Assembly: GCA_021825955.1 (NCBI GenBank)
Contig: JAKAEH010000005.1
Span: forward strand, 1 to 12,680
Direction of reading: 5' to 3'
DNA length: 12,680 nt
Source: a bacterium
Lineage (GTDB): Bacteria; Patescibacteria; Microgenomatia; Levybacterales; UBA12049
The position numbers and the translations under genes are program-made. This document shows positions 1-5,987 of this stretch, piece by piece. The notes beneath the pieces were generated by a model, which had not been told where the DNA came from, ran no database searches, and was given only the letters and a program-made list of their open reading frames with translations. Position 1 is the first letter of the stretch. The number at the start of each line of letters is the position of its first letter.

Positions 1-10
1 AACGGAAATG

Positions 11-39
11 GGCTTGTTGGAATACGCATTAGTTACCCA
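11..39. repeat. Left-edge inverted motif pair, matching the right edge
   Basis: Two short blocks, GGCTTGTTG (11-19) and TAGTTACCCA (30-39), are separated by 10 bases. The reverse complement of the right edge (12652-12680) has the same two blocks, 8 of 9 and 10 of 10 identical, also 10 bases apart, while the 10 spacer bases do not match at all. If the molecule is circular the two edges sit together as a hyphenated palindrome. It could be a recombinase core site, the ends of a linear element, or a contig break at a palindrome. Confidence 0.5.
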
Positions 40-60
40 CTTTCTACAACCGGTTAAGTA

Positions 61-182
61 TATCAAATATGTATAAACAATATCAATTATACTGTATTAT
101 AGGATATCATTTTATTTCTTATGCCTAAGCGTTTAAGAAAAAAATAAATAAAAATTTAAGTTGCTATATCAAAATGTATCAA
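61..182 (+). repeat. Cluster of TATCAA-type direct repeats
   Basis: Four copies of TATCAA lie at 61, 81, 167 and 177, with TATCAT at 105. The copies at 61 and 167 extend to TATCAAATATGTAT and TATCAAAATGTAT. The stretch is very AT-rich and holds no convincing gene. Such clusters can be arm-type protein-binding sites or iterons, but the base composition makes chance repeats likely. Confidence 0.25.
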
Positions 183-277
183 GGTTTGAGGCTAAAAATT
201 AAACCGGCAAAATGAGGAAAGTTTAGTACATGGCTTTCCAAAATTCATTAAAGAGGCTTTCGTCTACTCGGTGCCTG

Positions 278-1564
278 TCAAAAAAATTCCGCTGCTGAAA
301 TTACTTTTATTTCTTGAGGCAGTTTTAATACATCCAGTTTTTCTAAGGTCAAAAGGTTCAGGTTTTGACAGTTTAATGTTATGCCCGCCTTTATAAGCGA
401 TTTCACTTCCCTATTCTGTGTTTCCTCATCGGTTAGATCAAAACAGGCTTGATATAATGCGGTGGTTTTACCATCTGAAAGTATGGCAAAATCTACCTCA
501 TTCCCTTTATCATCTTTGTAGTAATATATTGTTTCATTTTCCTTCTCCAATTTATGGAATGCTATATTTTCAAATAGTCTTCCCATGTTTTTTGAAAATT
601 TGGTCGATAATGCAGTCATGAATCCGGTGTCTATAAAATATATTTTCCGGGGATATTGTAGTTGATTTATTATGACCGGACTGTAAATATACAGCTCATT
701 CATAAAATATGAACTTTCTATGTAAGAAAGGTAATTAACTATGGTTGACTTCCCTACCGGTATACTCATGCTTTTAAGCGTGTTAGCAAGTTTTGAAATA
801 GTTATATAGCTTGAATTAAGAAGCAGTTTCAAAAGCGTTCTTAAAGCAGCATCATTGTCTATTTTGTGCCTTTCCGCTATATCCCTTTGCACTACCGTCT
901 GAAAATAGGATTGTAAAAGCTCCTGTTTTTTCTCGTGTGTTGTTAACACCACGGCCGGTAACGCTCCAAATGTTAAGTATTCGTCAAAAAGGAAACGAAA
1001 GCGTGCCATTTCATCTTTTACGAAGGCCAGTTTTTCAAAATCAACATTTACCTTTTTAAAGCGTAAAAATTCGGTAAAACTAAGCGGGCCTACTTTTACT
1101 TCCCACGCTCTGCCTCGAAGCTCTGTCGGTAGTTCCGCACTACTCATTTTTGACGAGGAACCGGTTATGAATATCTGTATTGATTCTGTGTCAAGTATCC
1201 GGCGCACCCACTTTGACCAGTTAGGAACAAGCTGTAACTCGTCTAAAAAGAGGTATTTAGGCTTCCTGCCATAAACTGCCTGTATTTCCGGTATAAGATC
1301 GGTAAGAAGGTCTGTAGCGGGTGTAATTATCCGTTCGTCTTCAAAGTTAATATACACCACTTCATCACGGGGGTGGGTTTCTAAAAGCTTTTCTATGGCT
1401 TCGTAAAGTAAGTATGTCTTCCCTACTCTTCTAAATCCGGTTATTACCGTTGCGTTATTGGTCCCCTGTTGCGGTGAAGTATCCAAACGGGCATCACGTT
1501 CTATTATCGGGGGTAATTTTCTGTCCTTCCATTCATATAAAAGTGTCCTTAATACTGTATTCAT
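278..1564 (-). CDS. AAA ATPase with C-terminal DUF4143 domain
   Basis: A 428-residue protein of the AAA_14/DUF4143 type. Seen: Walker A GFRRVGKT (43-50), Walker B YLFLDELQ (104-111), a sensor-like GSSSKM (135-140), ELRGRA with a likely arginine-finger region (148-153), a helical winged-helix-like part near 240-290, YFIDTGFMTAL (308-318), and a nuclease-like GNEVDFAI (353-360). The length is ordinary for the family and the gene looks intact. These proteins are common in prokaryotic genomes and mobile elements, are often singletons, and have poorly defined roles; some carry a restriction-endonuclease-like fold in the tail. It is transcribed away from the ExeA-like gene and lies alone at the edge. 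No good Shine-Dalgarno precedes the ATG. An inverted repeat just upstream (1583-1606) could regulate it. The family call is firm; the function is unknown. Confidence 0.88.
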   Translation of the reverse strand: MNTVLRTLLYEWKDRKLPPIIERDARLDTSPQQGTNNATVITGFRRVGKTYLLYEAIEKLLETHPRDEVVYINFEDERIITPATDLLTDLIPEIQAVYGRKPKYLFLDELQLVPNWSKWVRRILDTESIQIFITGSSSKMSSAELPTELRGRAWEVKVGPLSFTEFLRFKKVNVDFEKLAFVKDEMARFRFLFDEYLTFGALPAVVLTTHEKKQELLQSYFQTVVQRDIAERHKIDNDAALRTLLKLLLNSSYITISKLANTLKSMSIPVGKSTIVNYLSYIESSYFMNELYIYSPVIINQLQYPRKIYFIDTGFMTALSTKFSKNMGRLFENIAFHKLEKENETIYYYKDDKGNEVDFAILSDGKTTALYQACFDLTDEETQNREVKSLIKAGITLNCQNLNLLTLEKLDVLKLPQEIKVISAAEFF

Positions 1565-1582
1565 AGGACAACATTATCATAT

Positions 1583-1606
1583 TATCGTCCTGTTTGCAAG
1601 ACGATA
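1583..1606. promoter_or_regulatory. Inverted repeat upstream of the DUF4143 ATPase gene
   Basis: TATCGTC (1583-1589) and GACGATA (1600-1606) form a perfect 7-bp inverted repeat around a 10-base loop, 19 bases upstream of the minus-strand start codon. On the minus strand GATAAT, a fair -10 sequence, lies between it and the ATG. An operator is plausible; there is no direct evidence of a binding protein. Confidence 0.35.
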
Positions 1607-1698
1607 TTAGACCATTCTTCACTATCTCTTGTGTTTTAGTTTTTTACCCACCAACTTTTTGTATTTTTTGAAGAGTTGCTTCAAGTTTTCATTATCAC

Positions 1699-1727
1699 TT
1701 GACATTTGGTAAATAATCTGCATTAAT
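1699..1727 (+). promoter_or_regulatory. Probable promoter of the ExeA-like/RHH-like operon
   Basis: A perfect TTGACA (1699-1704) is followed after 17 bases by ATTAAT (1722-1727), which matches 4 of 6 -10 positions. This places a start site about 15-20 bases ahead of the ATG at 1750. The -10 is only moderate and the area is AT-rich. Confidence 0.45.
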
Positions 1728-1749
1728 TAATCTTATACAGGCAAAAACT

Positions 1750-2631
1750 ATGTACGAAGTATTTTTTAATCTCAAGGAGCGCCCTTTTTCTATCAGTCCG
1801 GATCCCCGGTTCTTCTATTTAACCGCGCAACACCGTGAGGCTTTGACCAACTGCCAGTACATGATTACCAACAGAATAGGTCCCGTCTATGTACATGGCG
1901 ACGTGGGGACCGGTAAAACCACCATTGCGCGAAGGTTATACCAGCAATTCAGTGATGATCCAAAGTATATAGTCGCCATGATTATCTCCCCCAATTTAAA
2001 ATCCGCCAATGCACTGCTCCGCCTCATAATGCAGGAATTCAAGGTCAAAACAGAAAAAAAATATGAGGATTCCCTTAGGAACTTCGGCGCTTTTCTGCAG
2101 GAAAGGGCTGTTGAGAGTAAAGTACCGGTTCTTTTTATTGACGAGGCACAGCTACTTAAGCCGGACATGCTCGAACTAATCCGGTTTTTACTGAATTTTG
2201 AAACCAATACCTTAAAACTGTTACAAATTGTTCTTTTCGGCCAGAATGAGCTTGCGGCAAACCTGGAAAGCAAGAAAGAGTTAAAAAGCAGGATGTACCG
2301 CTCCGCTCTCGCCTCCCTTACAAGAGCTGACACGGAAAGCATGATCCAGTTCAGGTATCAAGTCGCCGGGGGCGAAAAACACCCTTTTAAAACCGAGGCT
2401 CTCGATGAATTATTCAAGCTTTCGCTGGGATTGCCCCGGGAAGTATGTAAATTGTGCGATATGGCGCTTTTAAGGGCTTTTGCCAATGAAATAAAAGAGG
2501 TAGACGCAGAAATTATAAGACAGACAGCCGAGCAACTTGCAATAAAAGAACAGGAGCCTGTGCAGTCCGGTAAACATGGAAAAGGGGAACCCGCTAATAA
2601 CAATAAAAATAAAAAAACCAAAATCATATGA
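1750..2631 (+). CDS. ExeA/GspA-like AAA ATPase
   Basis: A 293-residue AAA protein. The N-terminus (MYEVFFNLKERPFSISPDP) is typical of the ExeA/GspA family, whose members include helper ATPases of secretion systems and relatives of the transposition helpers TniB and IstB. Seen: Walker A GDVGTGKTT (50-58), Walker B VLFIDEAQ (127-134), sensor 1 VLFGQNEL (161-168), likely arginine-finger region LKSRMYR (178-184), sensor 2 region GLPREVCKL (227-235), then a lysine-rich tail. There is no peptidoglycan-binding domain and no transmembrane segment, unlike full ExeA, so a cytoplasmic DNA- or protein-remodelling role is more likely than secretion. Its stop overlaps the next start (ATGA), so it should act with the small protein that follows. 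In this setting segregation, replication control or target selection are options; the context does not decide. It is not a ParA-type Walker ATPase. Confidence 0.85.
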   Translation: MYEVFFNLKERPFSISPDPRFFYLTAQHREALTNCQYMITNRIGPVYVHGDVGTGKTTIARRLYQQFSDDPKYIVAMIISPNLKSANALLRLIMQEFKVKTEKKYEDSLRNFGAFLQERAVESKVPVLFIDEAQLLKPDMLELIRFLLNFETNTLKLLQIVLFGQNELAANLESKKELKSRMYRSALASLTRADTESMIQFRYQVAGGEKHPFKTEALDELFKLSLGLPREVCKLCDMALLRAFANEIKEVDAEIIRQTAEQLAIKEQEPVQSGKHGKGEPANNNKNKKTKII

Positions 2632-3077
2632 CAAATACGAATACCGGCGGTATGTTTTCAAAATTATTGAACCCTGACACTGCCAAACCTAACGTTAAAA
2701 AACCGGGGGAGAAACAGGAGGCTCAATCCCCTTCTCTTACGGAAAGGGGCGCAGAAAAAGAAGTCGGAAAAGCCCCGGCCGTTGTTATTATTAAAAAACA
2801 GCCGGCGGAAAGAACCCAGCCACCACCAAGAGTAAAAGAAATAAGAATGACACTCCCCCTCCCCACCGGCTCGGCGGAATTCCTTGACCAGATGGAGAGG
2901 GAAATATTTTTGAAGCGGCCGGTTAATTTACGGTCCAAACAGAGACTTACTAAAAATTCAATTTTGCGGGCATGGGTTTCAATACTTAAGGACATCAAAG
3001 CCGATATTAACAATGTTAAAGACGAACAGGATCTGACTGAACGTTTAAAAGAAGCGCTATATCAATTAAAAAGATAG
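2628..3077 (+). CDS. Small protein with ribbon-helix-helix-like C-terminal region
   Basis: 149 residues, coupled by ATGA overlap to the ExeA-like ATPase gene. Residues 1-70 are rich in K, P, E and Q and look disordered. From about 70 the pattern is a strand (RMTLPLP), a helix (SAEFLDQMEREIFLK), then RLTKNSILRAWVSIL (106-120), which reads like the second helix of ribbon-helix-helix DNA-binding proteins (R-x-TKN-x-x-x-R), and a final charged helix. Inference: a dimeric DNA-binding partner of the ATPase. The octamer repeats beginning four bases after its stop codon are the obvious candidate target, as with the RHH omega protein of pSM19035 that binds tandem heptamers. No own Shine-Dalgarno is visible, in line with coupling. 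Not recognised as a named family; the RHH reading rests on pattern only. Confidence 0.7.
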   Translation: MTNTNTGGMFSKLLNPDTAKPNVKKPGEKQEAQSPSLTERGAEKEVGKAPAVVIIKKQPAERTQPPPRVKEIRMTLPLPTGSAEFLDQMEREIFLKRPVNLRSKQRLTKNSILRAWVSILKDIKADINNVKDEQDLTERLKEALYQLKR

Positions 3078-3081
3078 TTTT

Positions 3082-3113
3082 AATGAAATTGTGAGGTTAT
3101 GAAGTTCATAATA
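3082..3113 (+). repeat. Minor octamer array (4 units)
   Basis: Four consecutive octamers, AATGAAAT (3082), TGTGAGGT (3090), TATGAAGT (3098) and TCATAATA (3106), match the unit of the main array at 3197-3372 but sit in a different phase. They begin right after the stop codon of the RHH-like gene and are separated from the main array by an intrinsic terminator. Confidence 0.6.
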
Positions 3114-3160
3114 AGAAAATATCTGTTCTTTTAGCTCTTTTATACATATTTTTAAGTATG

Positions 3161-3184
3161 AAAGTCCGGAATTCCCGGACTTTT
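3161..3184 (+). terminator. Intrinsic terminator of the ExeA/RHH operon
   Basis: AAAGTCCGG (3161-3169) pairs perfectly with CCGGACTTT (3175-3183) around the loop AATTC, and the 3' arm runs into TTTT. It lies about 85 bases after the stop of the RHH-like gene and separates that operon from the initiator gene. Confidence 0.75.
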
Positions 3185-3196
3185 GTCGTATTAAGG

Positions 3197-3372
3197 AATG
3201 GACTTATGAAGTTCGCAATTTACGAAGTTATGAAAATATGAATTTATGAATGTCTTAACTTCGTAAGCAACTAACCTATGAGGTTATGAACTTGTGATAT
3301 TCATAACTTATGAATATATGAAGTTATGATTTTATGAACTTACGAACATATGAAGTAATGAAGTTCATAAGT
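3197..3372 (+). repeat. Iteron-like array of 22 octamers in strict 8-bp register
   Basis: From 3197 to 3372 the sequence can be read as 22 consecutive octamers without a register break; consensus TATGAAGT. TATGAA begins at 3205, 3229, 3237, 3245, 3285, 3309, 3317, 3333 and 3349, all equal modulo 8. Degenerate units still keep the core: position 5 is A in 21 of 22 units and position 6 is A in 19 of 22. Some units read as the opposite orientation (TCATAACT at 3301, TCATAAGT at 3365). The array ends at the ribosome-binding site of the initiator gene, so it must overlap that gene's promoter. It is a probable replication origin, centromere or operator. Apart from the terminator and minor array, the 309-base gap 3078-3386 holds nothing else clear. 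Confidence 0.85.
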
Positions 3373-3373
3373 T

Positions 3374-3380
3374 GAGGGGA
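3374..3380 (+). promoter_or_regulatory. Ribosome-binding site that fixes the initiator start
   Basis: GAGGGGA lies 6 bases before the ATG at 3387. This favours that ATG over the in-frame TTG at 3372, which would lie upstream of the site and at the end of the octamer array. Confidence 0.75.
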
Positions 3381-3386
3381 CTCAAT

Positions 3387-4346
3387 ATGAGTGAAGATTT
3401 TATATTTAAACACAGAAACCGGCTGAAAAACCATTTTGTCAATGTATCAAAGGTGCTTCTTTATGGCTATAGAAACTTGTCAGACGGCGCAAAGATCACT
3501 TTTCAGGTAATTGACGGGTTTGACTGGGAAGATAAGACGACAGGGGATTCTAAGGGCTATGTTTTCCCCGCAGCTGAAACGATAGCTAAAATCAGAAACA
3601 CAACAGTCCGGACCGTTCAACGCCACATAAAAGAGCTTGAAACAGCAAGGCTTATTACTAGACAGCGCCGGAAATATCGAGCCAGCGTGCTTTTTATCGA
3701 ATCCGTATCTGATAAAGAAGCTGATAATTACTTTGAAATGTTAAAAAACAACGGTAAAAGGGTAGGAAAGAGGGAAGAGAAAGAAGATACCAGAAACGAC
3801 AAAAATGTCAGTTCTAAACAGGTGGGAGAAACGACAAAAATGTCAGTTCTCTATATTAAAGAAAACAAAAATAAAGAAAATGAAATAAACGTTAACGAGG
3901 ATTTTAAAACTTTTAAAAACGAGGAATCAAGAGAACAAACGGAAAAACAAAATAGGGGAGGGAAAATGAAATCACTAAAAGACCTCATGGCACAGTATGA
4001 TTTACAAAAACCTAGAAAGGTAAAAAAAGAGACTAAATTACAAAGAAAAACGGTTAAAATTAATGGTAACGTTGATAGAAACAAGCGTGATTACTTAGCC
4101 TCTGAAATGGCGGATAAACTTAATGATCAAAAAAGTCTTGGGGCCTTCCGGATAATAGCAGAAAAAGTGCCGGAGCCAGTAATCTTTGAAATCTTATCAA
4201 GTGTTAAGGAAACAGCCAAGGAGGGGAAGATAAGAGTGAGTAGGGGAGCATTATTTGTGGATATTATCAAAGGATATTGCGAAAGCAACGGTATAAAGCT
4301 CGGCTTTAGCAGTAAAAAACCTTCTAGGAGGATCCTGGAGGTTTAA
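3387..4346 (+). CDS. Winged-helix (HTH_36-like) replication initiator
   Basis: 319 residues from the ATG chosen by the preceding GAGGGGA. Residues about 10-110 form a winged-helix domain like those of plasmid and phage initiators: FPAAETIAKIRNTTVRTVQR holds the helix-turn-helix, followed by HIKELETARLITRQRR and a wing. Residues about 125-210 are a K/E/N-rich low-complexity linker. The C-terminal part (about 230-305) is helical (SEMADKLNDQKSLGAFRII, then RVSRGALFVDIIKGYC). The layout of N-terminal wHTH, variable linker and helical tail resembles theta-replication initiators, some of which carry the origin inside the gene. A 24-bp direct repeat lies in the linker (3792-3850) and an octamer array lies directly upstream; both are candidate binding sites and imply autoregulation. 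A transcription regulator is the alternative, but the setting favours replication. Confidence 0.72.
   Translation: MSEDFIFKHRNRLKNHFVNVSKVLLYGYRNLSDGAKITFQVIDGFDWEDKTTGDSKGYVFPAAETIAKIRNTTVRTVQRHIKELETARLITRQRRKYRASVLFIESVSDKEADNYFEMLKNNGKRVGKREEKEDTRNDKNVSSKQVGETTKMSVLYIKENKNKENEINVNEDFKTFKNEESREQTEKQNRGGKMKSLKDLMAQYDLQKPRKVKKETKLQRKTVKINGNVDRNKRDYLASEMADKLNDQKSLGAFRIIAEKVPEPVIFEILSSVKETAKEGKIRVSRGALFVDIIKGYCESNGIKLGFSSKKPSRRILEV
3792..3850 (+). repeat. Perfect 24-bp direct repeat inside the initiator gene
   Basis: The 24 bases at 3792-3815 recur exactly at 3827-3850, 35 bases apart. Each copy contains GACAAAAATGTC, a short inverted repeat (GACA/TGTC around AAAA). Because 35 is not a multiple of three, the copies are translated in different frames (RNDKNVSS, then in the other frame ETTKMSV). 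Identity at the DNA level with different peptides points to a protein-binding DNA site, such as an intragenic origin iteron, placed in a linker that tolerates it. Confidence 0.75.
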
Positions 4347-4416
4347 GAGGCAGATTTTGGAAGGATACGAAAAAGACGGAGTGAAATAAAGAAATTTAAA
4401 AGGGGGAGAAATATTT

Positions 4417-4440
4417 TTGGGAAAGACGCTCATCCATTCT
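4417..4440 (+). pseudogene. Possible 5' stub of a gene cut by the IS remnant
   Basis: GGGGGAG (4402-4408) sits 8 bases before a TTG, followed by eight codons (M G K T L I H S with the TTG as start) that run exactly up to the apparent IS end at 4441. It may be the start of a gene downstream of the initiator that the IS interrupted and a deletion removed. It is too short to identify and rests on the ribosome-binding site alone. Confidence 0.2.
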
Positions 4441-4875
4441 GGCACTGTCGCCTAATTAGCCTTGTAACGTAAAGCGTGATACACTTTGTACATGTCCTCT
4501 GTCCAAGACAAGGTATCGGTAGAACAGTTGTTTGCTACGGTCATTCCACAAGACCATGCCTATCGAAAATTAAATCGATTAATCAACTTTGATGCGATAG
4601 CAAGAGAACTCCAAAAAACATACAGTCATTTAGGACAACCAGGTATTCCAGCAGTACGGGGACTTAAGGCTCTGCTCCTTCAGTTTTGGGAAGATTATTC
4701 AGATCGGGAAATGGAGGCAGCGGTACGGGAAAATTTAGCAATCAGATGGTTTGTTGGATTTAGTCTTTCTGAGAAAACACCAGATCACTCATGTTTTGGG
4801 AAGTTTCGTAAAAGAATTGGTACACAACATTTTCCGACCGCTCTGTATGGGTCTAAATCCCCGGAGAAGGAATAA
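4441..4875 (+). mobile_element. Left part of an IS5/IS1182-type insertion sequence
   Basis: GGCACTGTCGCC at 4441 looks like the left terminal repeat of an IS, about 50 bases ahead of a transposase start, and the transposase fragment follows. No matching right terminal repeat (GGCGACAGTGCC) occurs in the window, and the transposase lacks its catalytic part, so only the left end remains and it cannot move by itself. The right limit of the remnant is uncertain. Confidence 0.6.
4492..4875 (+). pseudogene. Truncated IS5/IS1182-family transposase (DUF772 part only)
   Basis: About 127 residues from the ATG (a TTG two codons earlier is also possible). The segment VEQLFATVIPQDHAYRKL, then GIPAVRGLKALLLQFWEDYS and KTPDHSCFGKFRKRIG, is the N-terminal DUF772 domain of DDE transposases of this group. 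Intact members are several hundred residues and carry a DDE/RNase H fold after this point. Here the recognisable part stops near residue 113 (GTQHF), and an unrelated tail (PTALYGSKSPEKE) leads to a stop. All catalytic acidic residues are therefore missing. A deletion joined the IS remnant to the sequence before the Replic_Relax gene. Confidence 0.75.
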
Positions 4876-5014
4876 GATAGTAATTCTCTTTATTTAGTTT
4901 TTGCCTTCATAACAAGCTAAATTCAATATCTGATGTTTTTTGATACGGTCTAGGATGCCCCAGGACGAACGGATTCTTTCGGGATGATATATTTGTCCAC
5001 CTATTTTTCTAACG

Positions 5015-5800
5015 TTAAACTTCTTCCCAAATCTCCCTGGTTACTCCATATTTTTTTACTTCCTCTACTGTCGCAAAGCGGATATGCAGATCTTCCGGCT
5101 GCTGGTTTTCCTCAAGCAGGGTTTTGGTATAGCGTTTGGAATAGATAAGATCTGATTTTGTCGGACAGATAAAAAGAATAACGGGGAACGGATCTTTTAT
5201 ATTATTTTCCCACTCATTGCTAAAGAAAAAATCAACATAAGTGCGCAATCTCTTTCTTAAAGAGTAGCGGGGGAGAGTTGGTTCCGGCACTTCTAGCAGA
5301 TAATAAATCTTCTTATCTTTTGTCTGTTTCATAAAACAGATAGAAGGATCAAGCTCTTTTAAGAAATGGAAAGGGGAGGAAGTATGGGCAAAGTCACTCT
5401 GGGTTGAAAAGCCGTATTCAACGCCATTAATACTTTGCCCTCGGAGCGTTAAGTATAAATCTGCCAGAAGCATACACTGGTTTTTGAAATTCTCCGAGCT
5501 GTTCTTATCACGGTAGAGTTTTCTTAAAACCCCCGGATCAGTATCATTTTGTGTCCTAAGCCACCTGATTCCGTTTAACCCGGTGTAATAAACAGCTGGC
5601 AGGGTATTTTTCCCGAAGGTATAAGGGTCATAGATTCTTTGTAAATATCCTTTTTGTACTAAGTCCGGTAACCAGGTATTTATTGTTTTTTTGTTTTTAT
5701 GGTTTAGGAATTTTTGTATTTGATTACTGTTTAAGAATCTGAATCGGTAGTGTAGTTTTACTATTTCCTGTTGTTTGGGTGTTTGTTTTGGTAGTGTCAT
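5015..5800 (-). CDS. Replication-relaxation (Replic_Relax) family protein
   Basis: 261 residues. Residues about 8-60 are a winged helix (KQQEIVKLHYRFRFLNSNQI, then NTWLPDLVQKGYLQRI). YYTGLNGIRWL (71-81) and the central and C-terminal regions follow the pattern of the Replic_Relax family, which is found next to transfer or replication genes of plasmids and integrative elements in Gram-positive and other bacteria. The molecular role of the family is unsettled: DNA binding is likely, and a part in DNA relaxation or replication is suggested by its name. It is last in the minus-strand block but has its own strong promoter (5902-5930) and a leader of about 95 bases. No Shine-Dalgarno precedes the ATG. 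No frameshift is seen. The family call is good; the function is inferred from context. Confidence 0.75.
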   Translation of the reverse strand: MTLPKQTPKQQEIVKLHYRFRFLNSNQIQKFLNHKNKKTINTWLPDLVQKGYLQRIYDPYTFGKNTLPAVYYTGLNGIRWLRTQNDTDPGVLRKLYRDKNSSENFKNQCMLLADLYLTLRGQSINGVEYGFSTQSDFAHTSSPFHFLKELDPSICFMKQTKDKKIYYLLEVPEPTLPRYSLRKRLRTYVDFFFSNEWENNIKDPFPVILFICPTKSDLIYSKRYTKTLLEENQQPEDLHIRFATVEEVKKYGVTREIWEEV

Positions 5801-5901
5801 TAGTGTATGTTTTTGATTATCTATTTTTTTGTATTGTTTTTATAACTTAACTCTTTGCCTACCCCGACCTACGCCTTTTCTTTTAAGGGTACGTAAACAA
5901 A

Positions 5902-5930
5902 ATTTTATTAAATAGCTTCAAATTTGTCAA
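5902..5930 (-). promoter_or_regulatory. Strong promoter of the Replic_Relax gene
   Basis: On the minus strand TTGACA (5930-5925) and TAAAAT (5907-5902) are separated by exactly 17 bases; the -35 is perfect and the -10 matches 5 of 6. The start site would be near 5895, giving a leader of about 95 bases with a G-rich segment (GGCGTAGGTCGGGGTAGGC) at its 5' part. Confidence 0.7.
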
Positions 5931-5937
5931 ATTCTTG

Positions 5938-5953
5938 CCATCGTTCCCGATGG
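5938..5953. other. Perfect 6-bp hairpin between the TraG-like gene and the next promoter
   Basis: CCATCG (5938-5943) and CGATGG (5948-5953) enclose TTCC. In the minus-strand transcript it follows the TraG-like stop codon and no U-run comes after it. It could be a 3'-end stabilising hairpin or part of a terminator together with the stem at 5963-5980. Confidence 0.35.
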
Positions 5954-5962
5954 TAAACACCA

Positions 5963-5987
5963 AGGGCAACTATATGCCCTGTTTTTT
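5963..5987 (+). terminator. Terminator-like hairpin over the TraG-like stop codon
   Basis: AGGGCA (5963-5968) pairs with TGCCCT (5975-5980), followed on the plus strand by G and six T. In the plus direction it has the form of an intrinsic terminator that would stop transcription entering the TraG-like gene from its 3' end. The stem spans that gene's stop codon, and in the minus transcript it lacks a U-run. Confidence 0.4.

Noticed and set aside
1..70. Plus-strand frame open from the left edge to a TAA at 68-70 (MGLLEYALVTHFLQPV), which stays open across a circular join back to about 12619.
   Set aside because: The minus strand is also open across the same join with an equally plausible peptide, so the open frames do not single out a gene, and no homology is recognised.
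1668..1684. Hairpin TTGAAG-AGTTG-CTTCAA between the two divergent genes.
   Set aside because: A 6-bp AT-rich stem with only a short following T-run, and no plus-strand gene upstream for it to terminate.
1750..2631. The ExeA-like ATPase as a classical ParA partition ATPase.
   Set aside because: The P-loop is GDVGTGKTT rather than the deviant KGGxGKT form, and the N-terminus is clearly of the ExeA/GspA type.
3292..3320. TTGTGA and TATATG with 17-base spacing inside the octamer array as the initiator promoter.
   Set aside because: Each box matches only 4 of 6 and the repeat itself generates such sequences; the true promoter cannot be picked by eye.
3197..3372. The repeat region as a CRISPR array.
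   Set aside because: Units are 8 bp and contiguous with no unique spacers, and no cas genes are present.
4894..5040. Open minus-strand frame running from the end of the Replic_Relax gene, with a protein-like stretch (HPERIRSSWGILDRIKKH).
   Set aside because: It has no start codon or ribosome-binding site, only about 48 codons, and overlaps the Replic_Relax 3' end in another frame. It may be a gene remnant next to the IS scar, but such a frame is not rare by chance.
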